Of a DNA stretch of 64,000 nt, positions 48,035 to 59,200 are shown in pieces (positions within the stretch are counted from its first letter, which is position 1; each line of letters opens with the position of its first letter). This stretch comes from Mycobacterium parmense. Its GTDB lineage: Bacteria; Actinomycetota; Actinomycetes; Mycobacteriales; Mycobacteriaceae. The position numbers and the translations under genes are program-made. The notes beneath the pieces were generated by a model. It was not told the origin of the DNA, made no database searches, and was given only the letters and a program-made list of their open reading frames with translations. The stretch is from contig NZ_AP022614.1 in the NCBI RefSeq assembly GCF_010730575.1, positions 372,001-436,000 on the forward strand, read 5' to 3'.

Positions 48035-48946
48035 GTGGCTGAGCAGTTGCTGATCGGCGACGTCGCCGCGCTGACCGGCATCGCCTCCGGCCGCATCCGC
48101 CACTACGAGAAGATCGGCCTGCTACGCGCCGAGCACCTGAGCAACGGCTACCGCGTCTTCGACGTCGACCAGGTGCTGGAACTGCTGCGGATCGACCTGA
48201 TGCGCAGCCTCGGGGTCGGCATCCACGACATCCAGCGGTTGCTCGACGGCGCGCAGACCACGCTGACCGGTCTGCTCGACGAGCATCGGACGCTGTTGGT
48301 GCGCCAGCGCGATCGGCTCGACCAACTGATCGCGGCCATCGACCGATCCCGCGCGGCCACCGAGCGCTCCGCGGCCGACCTCAACGAGCGCATCCTGCGC
48401 AGGCTCGCCACCACTCACCGCGACAGCATCGGCGTCATCGGACGGCTCAGCGCCCCGCTGTCGACGCCCGTCGCCACCATGTACGCCGACCTCTTCGACG
48501 AGTGGGACCTGCCCGTTGCGCCGCTGTTCGGGCAGATGGTCCTGCCTCCCGCGGCCAGTACGCTGCTGGCCCGGCTGGCCGAGACGCCGGGGCACCAGGT
48601 GCTCTTCGACCGGCTGCGCGCCCTCGCCGGCGACGTGATCGCCCTGAGCGACAACGGTTTCGGCGACTCCGGCGCGGTACGACTCGCGCGGCGCTGGATC
48701 GACCAGCAGTTGGCCGACCCGTTGCCGGACGACGTGGTGGACGTGCTGCGGGCTGTGCAGCCGCTGCTGGAACGCGACCCGGTGATCGTTCAGGGATTCC
48801 GCGCGTGGGCCGGCTCCATCAGCGCGGCCGCCGCGCACTTCCTCGACGAGGTCGCCGACCAGACCGACCGCCGCGGACTCGAGGCCGTGAGCGTCATCGT
48901 GCTGCCCGCGCCGCCGCGGCCTCAAACCAACGATGCGGCACCGTGA
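48035..48946 (+). CDS. MerR-family transcription regulator
   Basis: The 303-residue protein has the MerR helix-turn-helix at residues 3-70 (LIGDVAALTGIASGRIRHYEKIGLL, then a winged NGYRVFDVDQV) and a coiled-coil (about 80-125) typical of MerR dimers. The C-terminal 180 residues form a helical domain with no familiar ligand-binding motif. GTG 48035 overlaps AAGGAG, so the message may be leaderless. It is divergent from the Rieske oxygenase and likely activates it. Confidence 0.85.
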   Translation: MAEQLLIGDVAALTGIASGRIRHYEKIGLLRAEHLSNGYRVFDVDQVLELLRIDLMRSLGVGIHDIQRLLDGAQTTLTGLLDEHRTLLVRQRDRLDQLIAAIDRSRAATERSAADLNERILRRLATTHRDSIGVIGRLSAPLSTPVATMYADLFDEWDLPVAPLFGQMVLPPAASTLLARLAETPGHQVLFDRLRALAGDVIALSDNGFGDSGAVRLARRWIDQQLADPLPDDVVDVLRAVQPLLERDPVIVQGFRAWAGSISAAAAHFLDEVADQTDRRGLEAVSVIVLPAPPRPQTNDAAP

Positions 48947-49004
48947 CACACGCGTAATCGCTGTTGCTCATGTGATAGATGGTGTTTGTCGTACCCTGTG
49001 GCGT

Positions 49005-49727
49005 GTGTCCCCGGTTTCGCGACGTGAAGTGCTCAAATTCGCGGCCGCGGCGCCGGCGTTGCTAGGTCTCGGTGTCGCGGCGGCGTCAGTGGGCGCCGCG
49101 CCGGCGTCGGCGTCACTCGGCACCCTGCTGGACTACGCCGCGGGCGTCATACCGGCCAGCCAGATCAGGGCCGCGGGCGCCGTCGGATCGATCCGGTACG
49201 TGTCCGACCGGAGGCCCGGCGGCAACTGGATGCTGGGCAAGCCGATCCAGGTGAGCGAGGCGCGTGATCTGAACACCAACGGGCTCAAGATCGTGTCCTG
49301 CTACCAATACGGAAAGGGCAACACCGCCGACTGGCTGGGCGGTGCGGGCGCCGGCCTCACGCACGCGCAGCGCGGAATGCAGCTGCACGCCGCCGCGGGC
49401 GGACCGGCGACGGCCCCCATCTACGCCTCGATCGACGACGACCCGTCGTATGACCAGTACAAACAGCAGATCGTCCCCTATCTGCGGTCGTGGGAGTCGG
49501 TGATCGGACACCAGCGCACCGGGGTGTACGCCAACTCCAAGACCATCGACTGGGCTCTGCACGACGGCTTGGGCGCCTACTTCTGGCAGCACAACTGGGG
49601 TTCGCCCAAGGGGTTCACCCACCCGGCCGCCAACCTGCATCAGGTCGAGATCGACAAGCGCAGCGTCGGCGGGGTCGGAGTGGACATCAACGAGATCCTG
49701 AAGCCCGAATTCGGTCAGTGGGTCTAG
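49005..49727 (+). CDS. Tat-secreted DUF1906 protein, Rv2525c-like
   Basis: The 240-residue product matches M. tuberculosis Rv2525c in length and position upstream of fas. Residues 1-40 are a twin-arginine signal (SRREVLKFAAAAPALLGLG, cut after PASA), and the rest is a glycoside-hydrolase-like TIM barrel (DUF1906) with GLKIVSCYQYGKG and the acidic YASIDDDPSYD. Such proteins act on the cell wall after Tat export. GTG 49005 gives the signal peptide a normal length; an earlier in-frame start lies in the upstream gene. Confidence 0.9.
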   Translation: MSPVSRREVLKFAAAAPALLGLGVAAASVGAAPASASLGTLLDYAAGVIPASQIRAAGAVGSIRYVSDRRPGGNWMLGKPIQVSEARDLNTNGLKIVSCYQYGKGNTADWLGGAGAGLTHAQRGMQLHAAAGGPATAPIYASIDDDPSYDQYKQQIVPYLRSWESVIGHQRTGVYANSKTIDWALHDGLGAYFWQHNWGSPKGFTHPAANLHQVEIDKRSVGGVGVDINEILKPEFGQWV

Positions 49728-49877
49728 CGCTGTGACGCCCGAATCGTCGGCGGCGAGCGGCCGAACCTAAGCCTCCAGCAAACACTTGTTCGCTGATTTG
49801 GCCGCGCGGCCGCGAGCGGACCCGGCCGCGCGAGGAGATCGTCGCGGCGGCGACGCGTCTCGGCAACCCGAAATTTT

Positions 49878-49896
49878 TACATAACGATTACATAAC
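49878..49896. promoter_or_regulatory. Direct repeat TACATAAC in the fas upstream region
   Basis: TACATAAC occurs at 49878-49885 and 49889-49896, 11 bases apart, close to one helical turn, in an AT-rich island inside GC-rich DNA. It lies about 360 bases before the fas start and next to the inverted repeat at 49899-49920. It may bind FasR or another regulator. Confidence 0.45.
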
Positions 49897-49898
49897 AA

Positions 49899-49920
49899 AA
49901 CTGCTTTGATCAGCGCAGTT
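49899..49920. promoter_or_regulatory. Inverted repeat in the fas upstream region
   Basis: Arms AACTGC (49899-49904) and GCAGTT (49915-49920) flank a 10-base spacer containing the palindrome TGATCA. M. tuberculosis fas is controlled by the TetR-type activator FasR at inverted repeats in its promoter; this is a plausible site but not proven. Confidence 0.45.
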
Positions 49921-50254
49921 ATAGCTACTCGACCGTAACCACCTGCATGCAGGACGTTTGTTCGGGGCGTTCGCGCCGCCGCTTGAATCCGGTGTTACCC
50001 GCGACACGGTTACCCGTGCGTAGACCCACCAGTAACCGATCAACGTGGGAAAAGGCCGCGAATCCTTATGCCACTCTTAGTACAGCCGATGCAGTCCGCC
50101 GCGCCGCTCCGCATCCGGGAGGGGACCGATCGACGTACACACCGGCCAGCCGTTTCCCGGCTGTGATTCAACGCGGAATCGACTGAACGACCGGGTCCCC
50201 GCCGGACCGGCCGGACGAACCGATACGTAAAGACGCATACAGGGAGATAAGCAG

Positions 50255-53200
50255 GTGACGATCCACGAGCACGACCGGGTGTCCGCTGACCGCGACGGGC
50301 ATGGCCCGCTCGGCACCCATGCTCTGGTCGACCGGCTGACGGCCGGCGAGCCGTACGCAGTCGCATTCGGCGGCCAGGGCAGCGCCTGGCTGGAGACGCT
50401 CGAAGAGCTGGTGTCCTCCGCCGGCATCGAATCCGACCTGGCGACGCTGGTCGGCGAGGTGGAGCTGCTGCTCGAGCCGGTGGCCAACGAGCTGGTGGTG
50501 GCGCGGCCGATCGGTTTCGAGCCGCTGAGCTGGGTGCGCGCGCTGGCGGCCGAGGACCCCATTCCGTCCGACAAGCACCTGACGTCCGCGGCGGTGTCGA
50601 TACCGGGGGTGCTGCTCACCCAGCTCGCGGCCGCCCGCGCCCTGGCCCGCCAGGGGATGGATTGGGATGCGACGCCGCCGGTGGCAGTGGTCGGGCATTC
50701 GCAGGGCGTGCTCGCCGTCGAGGCCCTCAAAGCGTGGGGGAAGGCCGGCGGTGCCCGTGACGTCGAACTGCTGGCGATGGCCCAGCTGATCGGGGCGGCC
50801 GGGACGCTGGTCGCCCGCCGGCGCGGCATCTCCGTGCTCGGCGACCGCCCGCCGATGGTGTCGGTGACCAACGCCGACCCCGAGCGCATCCGCCGACTGC
50901 TCGACGAGTTCGCGCAGGACGTCCGCACCGTGCTGCCCCCGGTGCTGTCGATCCGCAACGGCCGCCGCTCGTCCGTCATCACGGGCACCCCCGAGCAGCT
51001 CTCGCGCTTCGAGCTGTACTGCCTGCAGATCTCCGAGAAGGAGGCGGCCGACCGCAAGAACAAGATCCGCGGCGGCGACGTGTTCGCGCCGGTCTTCGAT
51101 CCGGTGCACGTGGAGGTCGGCTTCCACACGCCCAGGCTCGCCGACGGCATCGACATCGTCGGCGCCTGGGCCGAGAAGGTGGGCCTCGACGTCGCGCTGG
51201 CCAGGGAACTGACCGAGTCCATCCTGGTGCGTCCGGTCGACTGGGTGGCGGAGATCACCCGCGTGCACGGCGCCGGAGCGCGCTGGATCCTCGACCTGGG
51301 TCCCGGCGACATCCTGACCCGGCTGACCGCGCCGGTGATCCGTGGGCTCGGTGTTGGCATAGTGCCCGCGGCCACGCGGGGCGGCCAGCGCAACCTGTTC
51401 ACCGTCGGCGCGGTCCCCGAGGTGGCGCGCGCGTGGTCGAGTTACGCACCGACCGTCGTCAGCCTGCCCGATGGCCGGGTCAAGCTGTCCACGAAGTTCA
51501 CCCGGTTGACCGGACGCTCGCCGATTCTGCTCGCGGGCATGACCCCGACCACCGTCGACGCCAACATCGTGGCCGCCGCGGCCAACGCGGGACACTGGGC
51601 CGAGCTGGCCGGCGGCGGGCAGGTCACCGAGGAGATCTTCGCCGATCGCGTCCACCAACTGTCCGGGCTGCTCGACCCGGGCCGCACCTATCAGTTCAAC
51701 GCGCTGTTCCTCGACCCGTACCTGTGGAAGCTGCAGGTCGGCGGCAAGCGGCTGGTGCAGAAGGCTCGCCAGTCCGGCGCCGCGATCGACGGCCTGGTGA
51801 TCAGCGCCGGCATCCCGGACCTCGAGGACGCCGTGGAGCTGATCGGGGAGTTGAACGACGTCGGCATCAGCCACGTGGTGTTCAAGCCCGGCACGGTCGA
51901 ACAGATCCGCTCGGTCATCCGCATCGCCACCGAGGTGCCCACCAAGCCGGTGATCGTGCACATCGAGGGCGGGCGCGCCGGCGGCCATCACTCCTGGGAA
52001 GACCTCGACGACCTGCTGTTGGCGACCTACTCGGAGCTGCGGTCGCGCGCCAACATCACCGTCTGCGTGGGCGGCGGCATCGGCACCCCCGAGCGGGCTG
52101 CCGAGTACCTGTCCGGGCGCTGGGCGCAGGCGTACGGTTACCCCCTGATGCCCATTGACGGCATCCTCGTCGGCACCGCCGCGATGGCGACCAAGGAGGC
52201 GACCACGTCGCCGTCGGTCAAGCGCATGCTGGTCGACACCAAGGGCACCGATCACTGGATCGGCGCCGGAAAAGCCCAGGGCGGCATGGCATCCAGCCGC
52301 AGCCAGCTCGGCGCCGACATCCACGAGATCGACAACAGCGCCTCGCGCTGCGGCCGGCTGCTCGACGAGGTCGCCGGCGACGCCGAGGCGGTCGCCGAGC
52401 GCCGCGACGAGATCATCGCGGCGATGGCCAAGACCGCCAAACCCTACTTCGGCGACGTCGGCGAGATGACCTACCTGCAGTGGTTGCAGCGGTACATCGA
52501 GCTGGCCATCGGTGAGGGCAACTCGACCGCCGACACCGCCGCACCGGGCAGCCCATGGCTGGCCGACACCTGGCGCGACCGGTTCCAGCAGATGCTGCAG
52601 CGCGCCGAAGCGCGGTTGCACGCGCAGGACTGCGGACCGATCGCGACGCTGTTTGCCGACTCCGTTGTGTTGGAAAGCCCCCGCGAGGCCGTCGCCTCCC
52701 TGCTCGCGCGCTACCCGGACGCCGAGACCGTCCAGCTGCATCCCGCCGACGTGCCGTTCTTCGTGACGCTGTGCAAGCTGCCGGGCAAGCCGGTCAACTT
52801 CGTGCCCGTCATCGACAAGGATGTGCGGCGCTGGTGGCGCAGCGACTCGTTGTGGCAGGCTCACGACGCCCGCTACGACGCCGACGCGGTGTGCATCATC
52901 CCGGGCATCGAGGCCGTCGCCGGCATCACCCGGATGGACGAACCCGTCGGCGAACTGCTCGACCGGTTCGAACAGGCCGCCATCGACGAGGTGCTCTCGG
53001 CCGACGGCCGGCCCCGCGCCGTGAGGTCGCGCCGGCTGGGTCGCCCGGATGTGAACGGGCCGTTGGCAGTGGTGCTGGACGCGCCCGACGTGCAGTGGGC
53101 CGGCCGTACGACGATCAACCCGGTCCACCGGATCGCCGACCCCGCCGACTGGCTGGTGCCCGACGGCTCCCAGGGGCCCGAGACCCTACGCGCCACGCAC

Positions 53201-56200
53201 CCCTCCACCGGCGCGCGGCTGCAGGTCGACGGCGACCGCGTGGTGCTCAGCGTGCCGCTCTCCGGTAGCTGGATCGACATCCCGTTCACCTTGCCCGCCA
53301 ACACCTTCGACGGGGGCACGCCGGTGGTCTCCGCGGATGACGCGACCACCGCCATGCGTGAGGTGCTCGCCATCGCCGCCGGTGTCGACGGACCGGAATC
53401 TTTGCCTCCGGTGACCGACAGCACGGCCACCGTCACGGTGGGCTGGGACCCCGAACGGGTCGCCGACCACACCGGTGTGACGGCCACCTTCGGCGAGCCG
53501 CTGGCGCCCAGTCTCACCACCGTGCCCGACGCCTTGGTCGGGTTGTGCTGGCCCGCGGTCTTCGCCGCGATCGGCTCGGCGGTCACCGACGCCGGTGTCC
53601 CCGTGGTGGAGGGCTTGCTGAGCCTGGTCCACCTCGACCACTCCGCCCGCATCGTCGGCACACTGCTCGACGTCCCGGCCCAATTGACGATCACCGCAAC
53701 GGCTTCGCCGGCCACCGATACCGACGTGGGCCGCGTGGTCGCAGTATCGGTGACGATCGCGGACGCCGACGGCGCCGTCATCGCCACCCTCGACGAGCGC
53801 TTCGCGATCCTGGGGCGCACCGGCGCCGCCGAACTCAACGATCCCGCGCGGGCCGGTGGCGCCGTCTCGGAGAACGCGACCGACACCCCGCGCCGCCGCC
53901 GCCGCGACGTGACCATGACCGCCCCCGTCGACATGCGCCCGTTCGCGGTGGTGTCCGGCGATCACAACCCCATCCACACCGACCGGGCGGCCGCGCTGCT
54001 CGCCGGTCTCGAATCGCCCATCGTGCACGGCATGTGGCTGTCGGCTGCCGCGCAGCACGCGGTGACCGCCACCGACGGCCAGGCCCGCCCCCCGGCCCGC
54101 CTGATCGGATGGACCGCACGGTTCCTGGGCATGGTGCGGCCCGGCGACGAGGTCGACTTCCGCGTTGATCGGGTCGGAATCGACCAGGGCGCAGAGGTTT
54201 TGGAGGTTGCCGCCCGCATCGGCTCGGACCTGGTGATGTCGGCGACGGCGCGCCTGGCCGCCCCCAAGACGGTCTACGCGTTCCCCGGCCAGGGCATTCA
54301 GCACAAGGGCATGGGCATGGACGTGCGTGCCCGGTCCAAGGCCGCTCGCAAGGTGTGGGACAGCGCCGACAAGTTCACCCGCGAAACGCTGGGCTTCTCG
54401 GTGCTGCACGTGGTCCGCGACAACCCGACCAGCATCGTCGCCATGGGCGTGCACTACAACCACCCCGAGGGCGTTCTCTACCTGACGCAGTTCACCCAGG
54501 TGGCGATGGCGACCGTTGCCGCCGCACAGGTCGCCGAGATGCGCGAGCAGGGCGCCTTCGTCGAGGGCGCCATCGCGTGCGGCCACTCGGTGGGCGAGTA
54601 CACCGCGCTGGCCTGCGTCAGCGGCATCTTCGAGCTCGAGGCGCTGCTCGAGGCGGTTTTCCACCGTGGGTCGAAGATGCACGACATCGTGCCGCGCGAC
54701 GAGCTGGGCCGCTCCAACTACCGGTTGGCGGCCATCCGGCCCTCGCAGATCGATCTGCCCGACGACGAGGTGCGGCCCTTCGTAGCCGAAATCGCCGAGC
54801 GCACCGGGGAATTCCTGGAGATCGTCAACTTCAACCTGCGTGGCTCGCAGTACGCGATCGCCGGCACGGTGCGCGGCCTCGAGGCGCTCGAGGCCGAGGT
54901 GGAGCGACGTCGCGAAATCACTGGGGGCAAGCGGTCGTTCATCTTCGTGCCCGGCATCGACGTGCCGTTCCACTCGCGGGTGCTGCGCGTCGGAGTGGCC
55001 GAGTTCCGGCGTGCGCTGGAACGTCTCATGCCGCGCGACCAGGACCCCGCGCTGATCATCGGGCGCTACATTCCGAACCTGGTGCCGCGCCCGTTCACCC
55101 TCGACCGCGACTTCGTCCAGGAGATACGGGACCTCGTGCCGGCCGAGCCGCTCGACGAGATCCTCGCCGACTACGACACCTGGCGCGCCGAGCAACCGCG
55201 CGAGCTGGCCCGCAAGATCCTCATCGAGTTGCTGGCCTGGCAGTTCGCCAGTCCGGTGCGCTGGATCGAGACGCAGGACCTGCTGTTCACCGAGGAGGCG
55301 GCGGGCGGTCTGGGCGTGGAGCGGTTCGTCGAGATCGGGGTGAAGTCGGCGCCCACCGTCGCCGGGCTGGCGAGCAACACGCTCAAGTTGTCCGAATATG
55401 CCCACAGCACAATCGAAGTCCTCAACGCCGAGCGCGACGCGGCAGTGCTGTTCGCGACCGACAACGACCCGGAGCCCGAACCGGAAGACGTGGACGTTCC
55501 GGATGATTCCGCCGCTGCCGCGGCGCCGGGTCCTGCTGCCGAGGCGGCCACGGCCCCGGCGCCCGCCGCGGCCCCGTCCGGTGGCGCGCGCCCCGACGAC
55601 ATCGGGTTCGACGCCGCCGACGCCACCCTGGCGCTGATCGCGCTGTCGGCCAAGATGCGCATCGACCAGATCGAGGAGCTCGACTCCATCGAGTCGATCA
55701 CCGATGGTGCTTCGTCGCGGCGCAACCAGCTGCTCGTCGACCTCGGCTCGGAGCTCAACCTCGGTGCCATCGACGGCGCCGCCGAGGCCGACCTGGCGGC
55801 GCTGCGGGCCCAGCTGACCAAGCTAGCCCGCGGTTACAAACCTTACGGCCCAATACTTTCCGATGCGATCAACGATCAGCTCCGGACCGTCCTGGGTCCC
55901 TCGGGCAAGCGCCCGGCGGCTATCGCCGAGCGGGTCAAGAAGACCTGGGAGCTGGGCGAGGGCTGGGCCAAGCACGTCACGGTCGAAGTCGCGTTGGGGA
56001 CCCGCGAGGGGACCAGCGTCCGTGGGGGACCGATGGGGCACCTGCACGAGGGCGCCCTGTCCGACGCCGCCTCGGTCGACAAGGTCGTCGACGCCGCGGT
56101 CGCCGCGGTGGCGGCACGCCACGGCATCGCGGTCGCGCTGCCGTCGTCGGGCGGGGGCGGTGCAGCGACCGTCGACGCGGCCGCGTTGAGCGAGTTCACC

Positions 56201-59200
56201 GACCAGATCACCGGGCGCGACGGGGTGCTGGCCTCCGCGGCACGGCTGGTGCTGGGTCAGCTCGGGCACGACGACCAGGTCGCGGCCTTGCCGGCGGCCA
56301 CCGATTCCGAGCTGATCGACCTGGTCACCTCCGAATTGGGCGCGGACTGGCCGCGACTGGTGGCGCCGGTGTTCGACGGCAGGAAAGCCGTCCTGTTCGA
56401 CGACCGCTGGGCCAGCGCGCGTGAGGACCTGGTCCGGCTCTGGCTGGCCGACGAGAGCGACGTCGACGCCGACTGGCCGCGGCTGGCCGAGGGCTTCGAA
56501 GGCGCCGGCCATGTGGTCGCCACCCAGGCCACCTGGTGGCAGGGCAAGGCGCTGGCCGCCGGCCGCCAGATTCACGCGTCGCTGTACGGGCGGATCGCCG
56601 CCGGCGCGGAGAACCCCGACCCGGGGCCGCACAGCCGCGAAATCGCCGTCGTCACCGGCGCGTCCAAGGGATCGATCGCCGCGTCGGTGGTCGCCAGGCT
56701 GCTCGGCGGCGGCGCCACCGTCATCGCGACGACGTCGAAACTCGACGGTGAGCGGCTGGACTTCTACCGCGGGCTCTATCGCGACCACGCCCGGTACGGC
56801 GCAGCGCTGTGGGTGGTCGCCGCCAACATGGCGTCCTACTCCGACATCGACGCGCTGGTCGAGTGGATCGGCAACGAGCAGACCGAAAGCCTTGGGCCGC
56901 AATCGATTCACGTCAAGGACGCCCAGACCCCGACGCTGCTGTTCCCGTTTGCCGCGCCGCGCGTGGTGGGCGACCTGTCCGAGGCCGGTTCGCGCTCGGA
57001 GATGGAGATGAAGGTGCTGCTGTGGGCCGTGCAGCGATTGATCGGCGGCCTGTCCAGGATCGGTGCCGAGCGCGACATCGCCTCGCGGCTGCACGTGGTG
57101 CTGCCCGGCTCGCCCAACCGCGGCATGTTCGGCGGCGACGGCGCCTACGGCGAGGCCAAGTCGGCCCTGGATGCCGTGGTCTCCCGATGGAGCGCTGAGC
57201 CGTCATGGGCCGAGCGGGTCAGCCTGGCGCACGCGCTGATCGGCTGGACGCGCGGGACGGGCCTGATGGGACACAACGACGCCATCGTCGGCGCGGTCGA
57301 AAAGGCCGGTGTGACCACCTATTCCACCGACGAGATGGCGGCGATGCTGCTGAATCTGTGCGACGTGGAGTCCAAGGTGGCCGCGGCCGGTGCGCCGATC
57401 GAGGCCGACCTGACCGGCGGGCTCGCCGACGCCGACCTCGACATGGCCGAACTGGCCGCCAAGGCGCGCGAGGAGACGTCGGCCGACCTGGCGGCCCCGG
57501 ACGAATCCGCCGCCGGGGTCACCATTGCGGCCCTGCCGTCGCCGCCGCGCGGGTGGCGCCCGGCGCCGCCGCCGCACTGGGACGACCTCGACGTCGACCC
57601 CGCGGACCTGGTGGTCATCGTCGGGGGTGCCGAACTAGGCCCGTACGGATCGTCTCGCACGCGGTTCGAGATGGAGGTCGACAACCGCCTGTCGGCGGCC
57701 GGCGTCCTGGAGCTGGCCTGGACCACCGGGCTGATCCGCTGGGAGGAGGACCCGCAACCCGGTTGGTACGACACCGCATCCGGCGACCTCGTCGACGAGG
57801 CGGAGTTGGTCGACCGCTATCACGACCTCGTGGTGGAACGCTGCGGGATCCGCGAGTTCGTCGACGACGGGGCGATCGACCCGGACCACGCGTCGCCGCT
57901 TCTGGTCTCGGTCTTCCTCGACAAGGACTTCACGTTCGTCGTCTCCTCCGAGTCGGACGCGCGCGCGTTCGTCGAGTTCGACCCCGAGCACACCGTGATC
58001 CGGCCGGTGCCGGACTCGGGCGACTGGCAGGTGATCCGCAAGGCGGGCACCGAGATCCGGGTCCCGCGCAAGACGAAGCTGTCGCGGACGGTCGGCGCTC
58101 AGATTCCCACGGGCTTCGACCCGACGGTGTGGGGGATCAGTCCCGACATGGCCACCTCGATCGACCGGGTGGCGCTGTGGAACATCGTCGCGACCGTCGA
58201 CGCATTCCTGTCCGCCGGATTCACCCCGGCGGAGGTCATGCGCTACGTGCATCCGAGCCTGGTGGCCAGCACGCAGGGCACCGGGATGGGCGGCATGACC
58301 TCGATGCAGACCATGTACCACGGAAACCTGTTGGGCCGCAGCAAGCCGAACGACATCTTGCAGGAAGTGCTGCCGAATGTGGTTGCCGCGCATGTGGTTC
58401 AGTCCTACGTGGGTAGCTACGGCTCGATGATCCACCCGGTGGCCGCGTGCGCGACGGCTGCGGTGTCGGTGGAGGAGGGCGTCGACAAGATCCGGTTGGG
58501 CAAGGCCGAAATGGTCGTGGCCGGAGGTCTGGACGACCTGACGCTGGAGGCCATCATCGGCTTCGGCGACATGGCCGCCACGGCCGACACCGGCATGATG
58601 CGCGGTCGGGGCATCGAGGACGCCAAGTTCTCCCGGCCCAACGACCGGCGCCGGCTGGGCTTCGTGGAGGCCCAGGGCGGTGGCACCATCCTGCTCGCGC
58701 GCGGCGACCTCGCGCTGCGGATGGGGCTGCCGGTGCTCGCGGTGGTCGCCTACGCGCAGTCGTTCGCCGACGGCGTGCACACCTCGATCCCGGCCCCGGG
58801 GCTGGGCGCGCTGGGCGCGGGCCGCGGCGGCAAGGACTCGGCGTTGTCACGGGCGCTGGCCAAGCTGGGCGTCGGCCCCGATGACGTCGCGGTGATCTCC
58901 AAGCACGACACGTCGACCCTGGCCAACGACCCCAACGAGACCGAGCTGCACGAGCGGCTGGCGGATGCGCTGGGACGTTCGGCGGGTGCCCCGCTGTTCG
59001 TGGTGTCGCAGAAGAGCCTGACGGGTCACGCCAAGGGCGGCGCGGCGGTCTTCCAGATGATGGGCCTGTGCCAGATGCTGCGCGACGGGGTGATTCCGCC
59101 CAACCGCAGCCTGGACTGCGTCGACGACGAACTGGCGGGTTCGGCCCACTTCGTCTGGGTGCGCGACACGCTGCGGCTTGGCGAGAAGTTCCCGCTGAAG

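Larger units (their letters stand above)
49728..50254. other. Long upstream region of fas
   Basis: This 527-base non-coding region holds the repeats listed at 49878-49920 and presumably the fas promoter and leader. No RNA gene is seen. The ribosome site GGGAGA lies about ten bases before the GTG at 50255. Confidence 0.6.

Noticed and set aside
50168..53128. 986-codon minus-strand frame opposite fas
   Set aside because: It mirrors the fas codon pattern, as is common in high-GC genes, and shows no domain motif.
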